In this document: piece by piece, positions 11,631 through 22,870 of the stretch | Layout of the letters: each line of letters starts with the position of its first letter | Position numbering within the stretch: position 1 is the first letter of the stretch | Assembly: GCA_037952775.1 (NCBI GenBank) | Contig: JBANAY010000004.1 | Location: 13,764,001 to 13,828,000 of the forward strand | Origin: Clonostachys chloroleuca | Taxonomy: Eukaryota > Ascomycota > Sordariomycetes > Hypocreales > Bionectriaceae | Direction of reading: 5' to 3' | Length of the DNA: 64,000 bases | The notes under the pieces: generated by a model | What the model saw: the letters and a program-made list of their open reading frames with translations, nothing else | Database searches by the model: none | Told to the model about the DNA's origin: nothing | Made by a program: the position numbers and the translations under genes

Positions 11631-12713
11631 TCAGGGCGCCTGGTTGAAGTTATAGCTGTTTCCGAATCCCCGACCCAAATACGTCCTCAAAATCTCCTCG
11701 GTAGGCTTCCAATCCACCGGTACCTGCAACTCCAGCTTTCCATCTTGCTCTAACTGCTCAATAATGGGCCTGACATCCTCGGCTAATTCTAGCCTCATGG
11801 GGTTTCTATACCACGGGGCAAAGTGAATCATAGCCAGCATAACCCTCGTTTCAGGGGTGTGATTGGGCATTCCTGCGTGCCACAGTCTCAGGTCGCGGAT
11901 GACGACGCTCCCCTTGTTTATTGTTGGCTGCACGGGTGGCGAGATCTTCTCCCTCTCCCTTAGAAGGTGCTCCTGGATCCGGCCGCTGGCGCGGTCTCCG
12001 TGTGCTCCTTCTTGGGCTTCGATGCCGTAAGGTGTGTGTGTTCCCAGCCAGAGCTCGGTGGAGCCGTTCTCGGGTCTCGTGGTGACTAAAGGGACGTTGA
12101 ACACCAAGGCGAACGGGTTAGGTGGATGGGCGAAATCTGCGTCCGAGTGTACAGGCTGTCGCTGAGGCTCGATCTCGGGAGTTTTGCCTACGGCTGAGTT
12201 GGCTGAGCAAAAGGTCCACTTGGGTCGTGGTCCTAGGACAGCTGTAGTAACTTGAGTAGCCAATGGATCTATTGCCTTGTATTAGTGTTTTCTCTCACAA
12301 AATTTGCCTTGGTGAAACTTACTAGTGAAAACCTCTGGGAAGAAGTACTTGGAGACTGGAGGGGCATCTTGCTGCAAGTTGCCCTTGTTGTAATTGAATG
12401 GGCTCTTATCACCAAGCGACTGAAGAGTTCTGGTGTCCTCGACCATTTTCTCGTTTAAAGCATCAAGCTTCTCATGTTGAACGGCATCTTCAATGACGAC
12501 AAGTCCATCGTCATATAGAGCCCGGACGGCAGTCTCCAGGTTTCTCTCATCAAGACGTTGGTTCCGGATTTCAGACAAGGATGGCTTGACAGCGGTAGGC
12601 ATGCGAGGAGGTCCAACCGTTGCAAAAGTTCGTCGGCCCTTAAGTAAGGAAGAGAGTGCTCGAGATCGAATGCAGAGCATCGTGATAATGTAAAGCGGTT
12701 GTGCTTTGCTCAC
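11631..12713 (-). CDS. phytanoyl-CoA dioxygenase (PhyH) family protein
   Basis: Two exons (12713-12323 and 12268-11631) are separated by a 54-nt GTAAGT...CAATAG intron, giving 342 residues without any break. The Fe(II)/2-oxoglutarate triad is present: HSD (His171, Asp173) and His261 in RLWHAGMPNHTPETR, with Arg272 as the likely 2-oxoglutarate anchor. The segment from Met12 (MLCIRSRALSSLLKGRRTF) is basic, hydroxylated and acid-free, like a mitochondrial presequence. The true start may therefore be 12680 rather than 12713. Family members hydroxylate fatty acyl-CoA or tailor secondary metabolites. The Zn2Cys6 gene directly upstream and a nearby amino acid decarboxylase make a metabolite role possible, but the substrate is unknown. 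Confidence 0.85.
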
Positions 12714-12888
12714 GAACGGGAGATAGAAACTTGACGAAATATATTTTAATAACCTCAGAACATGCCCGATCTCAATGTGGTATATATAGACATCCAGGAA
12801 CCTCCATCCTTACTGTTGAGAAAACTTTCCATCCAAAGCAAGCGAGGTGTGATGATTCCCGAGCCCGGAAAACCCTTCCGCATAGCGC

Positions 12889-14575
12889 TTAGACCCTTGG
12901 CTCACCCGGGGGAGACTTCCAAGCCAATTCCAAATCACCCACAAGGCGTTCCACAGGCCAGCCAATCGTCTTCTTGCATGCAAGCAACTGTCGCTTTAGC
13001 TCCTGGCGGGCTGGTTCGTCATTGATGAGTCGAGCACCTGTATAATTTGACACAGCGTCAGCCTACGCAATCAGGGATGTCTTCCATGGTCAGCAGACCA
13101 CACTCACAGTAAGCCATCGGCCCGAAGGCATTGACGAGGACAGTGGGGATCTTGGACGAAAAAGCAATGCCGCAGATATCAAGTGCAATGTTATGCACGA
13201 ATTGCTGCTTGCTTAGCGGGGCGTTGTCTCTGGGGAAGGCATCGATGGCTTTCAACCTGTCCAGTCGCTGGCCATCGGGTAAATGGAGCGCGAGGATGGT
13301 CAGCGTGACAAGGTAGTAATGCATCGTTGAGCCTTGATTGGAGTATCCCGAGTTAGCCAACGTTTCCCGAGAATGTCTGATTGGAAATGTTACCGTGTGA
13401 TTCGTGGAGAAAGTAGAGGGATGGCAGTGGGCTCGGTGTGCCCACAATCGCGGGCCGCCGAGAGAAGGGACCCAGTCGGTCCGGCCGCGCTTTGATCCAT
13501 TCATGGGTCATGGAGAAGGCGGCTTCCCATTCTTCTTCTGTGAGCGGGCGCTGGAAGGCAATGTTGATGATCTTGCCGAGTATCAAGGAGATGGAGTTCA
13601 GGTAGTCTGGGTCTGTTTCGTGTGAGGCAATCAGAGTCAATGGATCCAGGTCCATTTTCAGGGGACACTGCTCGAAAAGGCTGAATGTGATGTCCTCTCG
13701 CAGGTAGTTCCAAAACCCAGCAGTGAGAAGACTTCTAGTCCGTAAATTGAGAGCATTTTGGTGGGAGACCATTGAGTAAGCACCCCGAAGATGCACGTTG
13801 GGATCCGTATCGCCTAAGTGATACCGCATGTCAATCAAAACGTCATTTCATTGCATAGTACAGGTTAAGGATCAGTCAATTATATTACCGTCAAGAATTT
13901 CATAAGACCGCAATAGACAAATGGCCGCAAGGGCTTTGCCTGTGAAGACGTGTTCATCCTCGCGGTTGAGGGCGATGAGCAATCGGACACACCGATGATG
14001 ATACGACTCGGCTGTTTTCCGTAATTTTTTGCCATTGACTCTGCACATGTGCATAGCAGAGAGTGCAATGGCGGCTGAGAAAAGCAAGGGTTCATCGAGG
14101 GCGAGTGCAGGGACTGCAATGCCAAACGTCAAGGCAGAGTCGCTGAGATCATACCACGGTGCCAGGAACCGGATGTAATGCTCAAATAGCTGGGCGATTT
14201 CGAGGTTTTTCAGTGCATCTCTTGCAGCCAACGGCGCGGAGTCATGACACACTGTTGACTCTGCTTTTAGCTGGATGATCACCATGGGCAGGGAGAAGCA
14301 GCCGTGAGCTGCTTACCAAACTGGGTAGGCCTTTGCGACCTGTCACAGTATCGGCCAGACTTGTCGCACTGGCGACACACGGGAAGTTCTTGGGAACCTG
14401 GTCCGAAGCAGTCAGCATGCCTATCAACTCAGTATGAGGGAGGGCAATACATTTCAATTTGCGTCGGCGGCACGTGTTGCTAGTGATGGAAATTAGGCAT
14501 GAACTTGGCATCACATATCATTTGGAACGAAGCAAACCGAGCCTACCAAGATTCCTTCTTCAGCGGGCGTGGCAT
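12889..14575 (-). CDS. Zn2Cys6 transcription factor, seven exons
   Basis: Hand-spliced exons: 14575-14547, 14479-14451, 14397-14317, 14263-13889, 13813-13394, 13332-13108, 13037-12889, which join to 435 codons with TAA. The first three small exons build a perfect binuclear cluster: C-x2-C-x6-C-x6-C-x2-C-x6-C, starting MPRPLKKESCNTCRRRKLKC. The remainder resembles the ARCA/Fungal_trans_2 type regulatory region (EHYIRFLAPWYDLSD). All introns are 53-75 nt. Function: nuclear DNA-binding regulator, probably recognising CGG/CCG triplets. It is tandem with the PhyH gene and divergent from the decarboxylase gene, so it may control both. A start further upstream would lack the cluster context, so ATG 14575 is preferred. 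Confidence 0.85.
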
Positions 14576-15037
14576 CGTCATTCAGCTGCCCAGAGTCAAA
14601 CTGGCGACGGTTCAACTCCACAGTGAGTGGCTCAACAAAGATTTTCGTGTTGAGTCTTTGGCGATCTCCGTCTTCAGCCCAGGCCAATAACAAGACAGGG
14701 GCATCATAGTGGTGTGCATTATGTAAGATTCTCTATTCAACTTAATGGTTGGGGTAATTAGAGGATTGGCTATTGCTACCCTACAACCATCGAAACTGGT
14801 ACAAATTTGACCTCTCTGCCATCTGTTGGAGATAGAGTGATCGTTATAAGATTAGGCTCCCTGTCTACTACTATGGCCGGTAATGAGTGTGAATCAAAGC
14901 TTTTATACAATCTTCCATTGGGCATTGCTTCCAGGGCCTGTAGAATATAAATTAATGAGTCTGATGGTTCGTTTATTGGAAAATTTTCAATGTCGGAAAT
15001 CATCGCAAAGTTCGATCAAACAAAGAGTGATCACCGG

Positions 15038-15073
15038 CTGACATTGTGTCCCCCGCTGACATTGTATCCCCCG
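15038..15073. repeat. 18-bp tandem duplication
   Basis: CTGACATTGTGTCCCCCG is followed directly by the same sequence with one change (G to A). It lies about 460 bp upstream of the Zn2Cys6 start. Confidence 0.85.
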
Positions 15074-15480
15074 CTGATTGCCACATGAGTGGTAGGTTGT
15101 CGTGGTCGTGAACGCGTAGTGCTTTGAGATCCTAGTGCATATGAGGAGCCTAACACTCACACAACTAGGTAGCATAGCTACTCACGGTGAGTGTAAAAAG
15201 TGGGAATCACTCATCTATTTTTCCTCACCTTTGAGTCCCGTGGTGAATAGCCTAGAAATTCATTTCGGGGGTTTAGAAGACCTGAAACCCATTATTCATG
15301 CAATGTGAGGGACTGCTGACAAGGGCACGGCACTTTAGCTCAGATTAACCTAGGGCTGCTGATAGGAGTAATAGAATAACTGAATAATATACTGCGCAGC
15401 TGAATGGAGGTCAATTGATCACAGCAATTGTTACTGCCTCAACAACGGTGGCTGAAGCCATGCGACCAGGTGTTGTGCTG

Positions 15481-15516
15481 GTTCCGACCGTTCCGATAGT
15501 TCCGACCGTTCCGATG
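15481..15516. repeat. four 9-bp GTTCCGAYM units
   Basis: GTTCCGACC GTTCCGATA GTTCCGACC GTTCCGATG in direct tandem, 268-303 bp upstream of the decarboxylase ATG. Regular spacing of TTCCGA suggests a clustered binding site. The neighbouring Zn2Cys6 regulator is a candidate binder, by position only. Confidence 0.85.
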
Positions 15517-15783
15517 AGTCCATGAGTCAACCTTAATTTATCTGCAAATCCTCACTTCTCCATCGGTTGCACTAGCTCATTGATAAGGAGGGATTGGTTA
15601 GTTTCAAAACTTTTACCAAGAATTCTGACAAGGTGTGCCACTATTGACAAGCAAAGGGCGTGATTGACCGGCATCGTTATGAACATCACCATCATATAAG
15701 AATGTCAATAATCTACCTTCGACAGATACATCATCGGCACAGCTGAACTTGGAATACTATAGCTCAAATCATACTCTTGCACA

Positions 15784-17410
15784 ATGTCTCAACAACAAAA
15801 GCCCGGCATGACAGCCGATGAATTCCGGAAAGCTGCTCACGCCGCCATCGAAGAGAGTAAGCAACAGAAACAGAGCTCACCTCCACTGTCACTAATAACA
15901 GGAGATAGTCATATCCTACAACGAAAACATTGCGCAATATCGCGTACTACCCACAGTGAAGCCAGGCTATCTTGCTCCGCAGCTACCAGATTCAGCACCT
16001 GAAGCCCCGGAATCATGGGAAAATATTCAACCAGATATTGCCGAAAAGATCATTCCCGGCTTAACCCATTGGCAGTCTCCAAACTTCATGGCATATTTCC
16101 CTGGATGCTCCACCTACCCGTCTCTACTTGGGGAGATGTATTCTGCTGCCTTCAGTGCCCCGGCTTTCAATTGGCTCTGTAGCCCCGTTTGCACCGAGCT
16201 CGAAACCGTTGTGCTGGATTGGGTTGCAAAAGGCCTGTCTCTCCCTTCATCGTACTACTCAGATTCGCCATCGGGAGGAGGTGGTGTTATCCAGGGATCG
16301 GCTTCTGAGGCCGTCGTCACTTGTATGGTGGCTGCCCGGGAACGATATCTGCATGCAAAGTGCGATGCTGAGGGCCTCGAGAATCCTTCCCCGGAACGTG
16401 ACGCCCGAATTGCCGTTGTGCGTCCAAAGCTTGTAGCTTTGTCCTCGGACCAGGCACACTCTTCAACCATGAAGGGGGCAAATATTGCAGGCACCTTACA
16501 CTTTTCGATTGTCACATCACGAGACAATGGCCTTGCTATTACTGGCAACGACTTGACTCACGCTTTAGAGAAGGTCCGCGCTGAGGGTTTGGAGCCTTAC
16601 TACATCACCCTATCAATCGGAACGACTTCTACCTGCGCGATTGACGATTTTGAGTCTCTCAAGCCCATCTTTGACAGGCCCGAAAATGCCCAGATCTGGA
16701 AACATATCGACGCCGCGTACGCTGGTACTGCCCTATTCTTACCAGAGTACGCCAAGTCTTTGGCCCCGTTCACCGCCATGGTAGACTCCTTCAACACGAA
16801 CTTCCACAAATGGCTTCTCGTCAACTTTGATGCCTCCTGCCTTTTCGTGCAAAACCGCAATCACCTGACACGAGCTCTATCAATCTCTGCGCCATACTAC
16901 CAAAACAAACACTCTGACTCAGGTCTCGTCACTGATTATCGCGACTGGCAGATCCCCCTTGGCAGACGGTTCCGAGCACTCAAGATCTGGTTCGTGATGC
17001 GCTCCTACGGGCTCTCGGGCATACGTGAGCATCTCACCCACACATGCAAGCTGGGAGAGTTGTTTGCGGACCTAGTACGCTCCAGGTCTGACTTGTTTGA
17101 GATCGTTGCTGAGCCGCGGTTTGCACTTACATGTTTCCGGGTTAAGCCCAGCGCCCTGCCTGCATCTACAACTTCCGCTCTTACTAACGGGGATGCGTCC
17201 GAGCCTGAGGCAAATTCTATAACACGTCAGATAACAGACCGTGTTAACGCCGAAGGCACCATTCATATCATCGGTAGCAGTGCGGCGGGTCAGACGTTCA
17301 TGAGAGTCGTCAGTGCCAACTCGAATGCCGAAGAGAAATACGTTAGAGGTGCCTTTGAGGTCATTTTGAAAATTACAGAGGAGGCATTAAAAGAGAGAAG
17401 AGAACAGTAA
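15784..17410 (+). CDS. aromatic-L-amino-acid / tyrosine decarboxylase (PLP group II)
   Basis: Exons 15784-15856 and 15909-17410 flank a 52-nt intron with a clear CACTAATAAC branch site. The join gives 524 residues, usual for fungal group II decarboxylases. Family landmarks: VKPGYLAPQLP, the W-x-SPNFMAYFP substrate region, GVIQGSASEA, the cofactor Asp in HIDAAYAG and the PLP lysine in NTNFHKWLL (about Lys325). It converts an aromatic amino acid to its amine and CO2 in the cytosol; tryptophan, tyrosine or DOPA cannot be told apart here. A low-complexity Ser/Thr/Ala insert lies near residues 435-455. Divergent from the Zn2Cys6 gene with repeats between them. Confidence 0.92.
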
Positions 17411-18363
17411 CAAGTAGACCTCAAAATAGAAATAGAGATTCACTTAGGAAGAAGTCATAGAAAATGCTAGATAATTTGAACCAAATATTAAGTTCCCCTT
17501 ATTGGAAATAATAAAACTCCCTTAGTTCCAAAACTCAACATTCACTTCATGGCCGGTGACATGTCTTACCGAAAACTGTATGAAAACTAGAAACTTTGCA
17601 TGCGACTTCGTTCCTACATCCCCTCACAGAACTGGACATTCTGATCCATTATTCCTGTTATTGGTAGCTCAGTGGGAGCTAAGACTGGTTGAGGGGGACT
17701 AAAAGCGGTTGACCACCCAAAATTCTCAACCTCTTGTTGTCATAGCGTCTTGGGGAGAGTTGAGGATACACCTGTTTCATATCTAACGGCACAGATTCAA
17801 CCATTAAGGTGTGGTCACATGCTCACGGTGAACGCAATTCCTCAGGTGTTCTGCTTGCCGAGCCGAAGTTTCTATATTTAGCCGTTCTTGGCAAATGCAT
17901 TTCTCTTTCCTGCTAGCGTTGGTACTAGATACCAAATGCAATAAATACATGGTGTGATTCGACTACTTTAAAGGCATTGTTCAAGTGGAAATTTGGATAT
18001 TGACGCAATATTATATGATGTAGAAGGTTGCAATGGTGTTCCTGGTCAGACTTGATGCCATCTAAGACGCAGAAGAGCCCAACCTTGCGTGTAAACGAGA
18101 TGAGGCACAGCGCCTGGTATTTATTATCAATCATAAGCCTAGTATGCATACCAAAATGCGCGGTTTTTATCAATCTAATCAAATATGGACACAGCCCTCG
18201 ATCAGCTCCCCCACTTGATCCTCAAAACAGCAGAACTAGGACAGACTATTAAATAGGCCACAGTTCAGGTTTTGCTTGATCCCAGATTGTCCCCATCCTC
18301 TTTGTGTCACAATCCCTTCAGCCTTTTCTTAACCCTTCTTTATTGCTGTTACCACTTATAACG
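17411..18363. other. intergenic, no gene seen
   Basis: Short open frames only. Presumably the decarboxylase 3' end and the promoter of the glycolipid transfer protein gene, with a CT-rich stretch at 18290-18350. Confidence 0.6.
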
Positions 18364-19180
18364 ATGTCCTCCAAGCCGTATCCCGAAGGTGGCACAGTGC
18401 TGCAGACGTTCAAGCAGGCCTTCACCGATGTAGCCATCGACGAAAACAGCAAGGTCGATACGACGCAATTCCTCGAGGCCGCTGAGAGTTGGACGACACT
18501 TTTCGGTATTTCCCCGCATCGAGTCCCACCGGAATGAACAAGAATTGATAACCGGGATCCCAAGATGCTATTGCCGCAGTTGCCTTCTCGCCGGTGAAGA
18601 AGGACATGCTATTCAATGTCGGGGTTTGTACTATTTCACTTCGGCACGATTGAAGAAGAAATCACTCACATGATGATCTTTCAAGAGAATTCGTGAGCAG
18701 CAGACCGCTGCTCCGGCCGAATCTACCACCCTTCAGGGTCTTGTTGAGCACGAGCTCAAATCAAACAAGCAAAATGCAGCGGATGGCTTACTTTGGCTCA
18801 TCCGGTAAGTCTATCATGCCACAAAATCTCAAGTTTGTCGGCTTACCAACTATATTTTTCCACATACCACTCTCAATAGTGCCATTGATTTCACGTTCCG
18901 CGCTCTGAAGCGCACTGTTGATATCCCAAAAGAGGAGCTGGCCGAGTCTTTCAGAATCTCGTACAAGGAAACCCTCAAACCGTATCACCCGTTCTGGATC
19001 AAGCCCGTGTTCACTGCATCCATGTCTCTTTGCCCTTACCGAGCGGCATTTATTGCCAATTTAGGGGATGATGCCGAACAGGCCACCTCGGAACTGAAGA
19101 CACACCTTGAGGCTCTATCTAAGATTATCAATGTTTTGAGCCCATTTATTGAGGCCAAGGCTGCAAACAAACGGAAATGA
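18364..19180 (+). CDS. glycolipid transfer protein, HET-C2-like
   Basis: Four exons (18364-18505, 18565-18623, 18686-18804, 18880-19180) join to 206 residues, almost exactly the length of Podospora HET-C2 and human GLTP. Matching features: TFKQAFTDV near the N-terminus, AAPAESTTLQGLVEHEL, the DGLLWLIRAIDFTFRAL helix with the glycolipid-stacking Trp, and KPYHPFWIKPVF. The fold is an all-helical lipid carrier that moves glycosphingolipids between membranes in the cytosol. In Podospora anserina, het-c encodes such a protein and its alleles trigger incompatibility with HET-D/HET-E NLRs; that role is established there and only suggested here. No lesion is seen. Confidence 0.9.
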
Positions 19181-19376
19181 GTTGGGGATCAAAGACGATG
19201 CATAGCGATATTTAGTGGTTGTAACTGTGACTCTGAAATTATAATCTACTTCCTCTTCTTTTTTTTTTTCGTGTAGCTCTGCTATCACTCTTGTGTCTCT
19301 CTTTGGGACGGTTCTGCCCCCCTCTTCCTATGGAGTGCGAGATAGCAAATTAGGGGCTCCGCACCCATTGCTATTC

Positions 19377-21415
19377 TTAAATCTTGGGGTAGCATTTGTG
19401 ACGATCTTCGGTCTCCTTCCATCTAACACACTTATAGCAAGACAGATGGTTCTTGGGGTCAACGTCATTCTTGATCTTAAGAAGACGGTTGTAGTTTTCT
19501 TGGCCCCAGTAGCTCTCAATGTGGTTGGGCTCGAAAGTATCACCCTCTCCCATTTACGCGCCTCCGGTAGGGGTGATCTCGCGGATCCTGTCCATGTCCT
19601 TGCTCACGTCGCTGAAGATCTTAGTGAGAGCCTCGATCGAGGTCTTTGTGGCGTCAGCCGGGTCAAAGATTGTCTGGTAAACCAGATGCCACGGTGAAGT
19701 TCGCTGCAGCCAGTGTCAGTATGCTGCCAGAGAAGGATTGTTACCTTGAGTGGAATGAAACTTACCCAGACAGGAGTCAGGGCGGACTGGCCAACATTTC
19801 CAGTTTGTCGGATTCTGCCAGCTCATGCGCAGAAGGGGTAACGAGTAGAGCTCCATAGATGCCCTTCTGCACAAGGATATCGACAAGGGCTTTTTGGGTC
19901 TTCTCGTCTTCAAAAGTCTCCTTAGGGACAAGTATAGATGACTGAGCGATCATAGATCCAATATCCTTAGATCCAAAAGCGATGGACTCGGGTGTCCTCT
20001 GGAAGGCAGCCTGGCTGGGAAGACTGGTAATATTCTTGCGATATGCAATTGCGCCACCGTTCGAAACCGAGCCGAAGTCCTCGTAGATCGGCTTGAGGGA
20101 ATCTTGGGCCTGCTCAACACTGATCTTAGGAGTGGTGCCGATGAAAAGGACGGTGCTGCCGGCACCAAAGCCCAGGTAACCACCCCAGCCCTCGGCCCAT
20201 TTATTGGCGTTCTTGACAAAGATTTCGGTGATTTCTTGAGAACCAGTTGGGATGGCCATTCCAAGACTGGCAAACTTGAAGCACAACCCCTATTAGTCTT
20301 CACTTCTTCCAGAAATAGGTCTGTCCACCAATTACTTACCGTGAAAGCAGAGTCCTTATGAACTTTAGTAGAAACCTCCGTCACGACACCGAATGTGCCG
20401 CCTCCACCGCCTCGCAGGGCAAAGCAGATGTCTTGGTTCTGGCATCTGTTTGCAGGCACAAATGTTCCGTTACGAAGGACTACCTTCATCTGCATGTTAT
20501 TGTCAACACCCAGACCGTAGGTAGGTGAGTAAGGCCCATGGCCTCCTCCCTGGATCCAACCGCCTGCAGCGCCAACAGTTGGGCATGTGCCGCCCACAAC
20601 CTGGATGAACAGCATTGTTAGTACTCCTCGACTGCTCTTGTTTCATTGGCATTGAAAATAACTGTACCAGATAGCCAGAGTCCCGAACAAAGTCATAGAC
20701 ACCGGCCCACATTTCGCCAGCGCCGTACGTAATTGCAGCTCCAACGGGTTCCTTTCAACCTTCTAGAGTGAGCTGTTCATCTAGTTTAATCTCGGGGCGG
20801 AGGTTTTGAGTCCTAAATATAAATTAGTTTAGGTCACATAAAGGCGAATTTCAGTCGCAGACGGTGAGGACGTACCAGATTCTAAAGGTGTTTGTGGTGG
20901 CACTTCGGCCCTTGTAGTCGTGCCGGTATTCTTGGTTATGATGGGAAGGTCATGCTCGTTAGCAAAGCCCAGAGCGGCTTGAATGTACTCTACGCCGGCG
21001 ACTTCGACGTAATAGTCTGGCACGCTTCCCTGGTGGCAAGTGCCCTGTTTAGGGTTCTCGAGAATGCTAGGGCTCAGGGTGCAGTGCTCGCCAGTAGCCA
21101 TACAAGAGCCAAATGAGGCACTGTGGTAAGAATCAAATTCGGCGACCAGAGTGTCGGATTTCGTCAGGCCTGACTGGATAGTTGCGCAGCGCGCCGAGTC
21201 AGGCGTGTTGGGGAATGTCCCGGTTGAGTTCTGGTATGTCTCAAAACAAGGCAGACCGTAAGGACGGCCTGCATGCAGACGGCCAGATACCTTCTCATTC
21301 AGAGATGCCCACACAGACTCTGGAACATTAAGATTGGCGAGCTTTCTCGGCATCGAAGCCCGCTGGGTGAAGCGGCGGCAACACCCGGCAAGAGGGAAAA
21401 GGCGAGAATACCCAT
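19377..21415 (-). pseudogene. FAD-linked (berberine bridge enzyme type) oxidase relic
   Basis: Recognisable parts in order: signal-like MGILAFSLLPGVAAA (21415), NVPESVWASLNEKVSGRL, the FAD loop NTG-HDYKGRS, GAGEMWAGVYDF, VGGTCPTVGAAGGWIQGGGH, RGGGGGTFGVVTE, and the BBE tail NHIESYWGQENY ending at 19377. Disabling lesions: a missing base at the NTG/HDYKGR junction (about 20925), TGA at 20755-20757, a missing A at about 19810, TAA at 19554-19556 in place of the family Tyr, and a frame mismatch behind the signal peptide. Two stops plus several indels make this a true pseudogene rather than a single sequencing slip. Intact relatives are secreted flavoenzymes that oxidise alcohols, sugars or metabolite intermediates. 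Confidence 0.88.
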
Positions 21416-22870
21416 TACGAAGGCCCCAAGATCTTGGCTTATTCACCAATAAACAGGTGGATAGATACAAGGAAACGGATGTAAAGAGATAGAGGAAAAA
21501 AAGTAATTAATCCCGTTATAACAAAGCATTGAAATTTGAGATCCACGGGCAGATGGCTTGAATCTATATGCTCAGGGAAACACTAGCCTGAACATGTGCA
21601 ATCCATTATACCTTCCGAGGGCTATACCGGACGGAAAGTTCCTGGAGTATAATGAGAAGAAATCCTTTCAGCGAGCAGATGGGGCGAATTCGTGCGTTGG
21701 CGGGACTTTCTTGACAATAGAGTAAAACAGAAGTCGGTAAAACAGGGATCTAAAGCCATTGCAAGATGCCAGTATCCATAACAATTCAACTCTGTCTCTA
21801 TCTAACCTTGGTGGATTTTTGACTCTCTTACAGATATCAACTCCACAATACCAAGTCGGTCGCCACTACGTCTTCGCCCCTCTCTTCTTGGTATATTCAA
21901 CTAACAACCCTTTTACTCCCAGTATACTTCTAGTAAGGCGAACATAAAGCCCTGATGGCCGTAACTCCTCCCCAGATGAAAATTCGTACGTGATTGGTAT
22001 TTGTCAAAGCTGCCAAGATCTCATCCTCCATCCATTATGCGATGCAAAACAAGGCATGAGCTCAAGGAACCTTGTTGGTTCGGGGATCAACCTATCGGTA
22101 TTATTCTTTTCAGATCCTATGTAATAGATCATTGGCTATAGTACGGTGGGCTGGCAAGTGAGCGGTGTCGCCCCTGTATTGTTTCGCCTGCCCGTGCTGT
22201 TGCATATGGTCCTGGCTAGATTACCGGACATGGCGATCGGGAATCGCCCAGTGACGACTTTGTAAAATGAATCACCAAGATGAAGATGCAAAGCCTCCAC
22301 ATTCGAGAGATTTACTATTAATAGTTGTCCGTTCCTGATTGCCACAGACGTACGTATGAGGATGCAACGAATATCTGGGTACAAGATGAAAATACTCATC
22401 ATGAGTAGCCCAAGCTTGGTTGCAGTGCGTCCTCTTATCCCCATATAAGAGAAATCTCCACCAGATGTCCCATCACTTAAGATCCACTCCGCCATTTTCA
22501 TGTAGGTCCGTTCCAAAAAAAATTTTCCCTTTCAATCTTCTCTAGTTAAATCAGCATTCCCGTAGAAAGATCATTCCAACACTGTTCTATGAAACTTGGT
22601 CAATTTAGAGAACTACCTGCCTTCGAGTGGGGCAGGTGAATAATCATCAATTCGAATACATGTAGTAGATGCTGTGGGTAGGCACGTGACTGTGCTAAAA
22701 TCATCCTCCTAAGATGGAAACATCATTGAAATCTTGACCCCTGTTCACAATTAAGGTCGCCATAGCCCAGCCCAGAAACCAGAGCCTATATTTTTCGAAG
22801 TATGAGTATCATGGAATCAATTGATTGATTCAAAGGGGAAGCTTTTTATCTTGATTATACCACCGCAGTC
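21416..22870. other. intergenic, no gene seen
   Basis: A 126-codon minus frame at 22136-22516 has no recognisable motif and is not supported. The region includes the promoter of the downstream Zn2Cys6 gene. Confidence 0.55.

Larger units (their letters stand above)
14576..15783. promoter_or_regulatory. divergent promoter region with two short tandem repeats
   Basis: A 1.2-kb interval between the Zn2Cys6 gene (minus) and the decarboxylase gene (plus). It carries an 18-bp tandem pair at 15038-15073 and four 9-bp units at 15481-15516. The small open frame at 14776-15003 (75 codons, minus) is unrecognised and probably not a gene. Confidence 0.6.

Noticed and set aside
15850..15910. Frameshift at the decarboxylase exon 1 junction
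   Set aside because: The acceptor GAGATAG at 15908, with branch CACTAATAAC, gives EEIISYNENI in frame.
19377..21415. Repeat-induced point mutation as the cause of the oxidase decay
   Set aside because: The inferred changes are mainly transversions (Tyr TAC to TAA, Cys to TGA) and single-base deletions, not C-to-T changes at CpA.
22136..22516. 126-codon minus frame as a gene
   Set aside because: No recognisable family, no signal peptide and no splice partner; ordinary chance frame.
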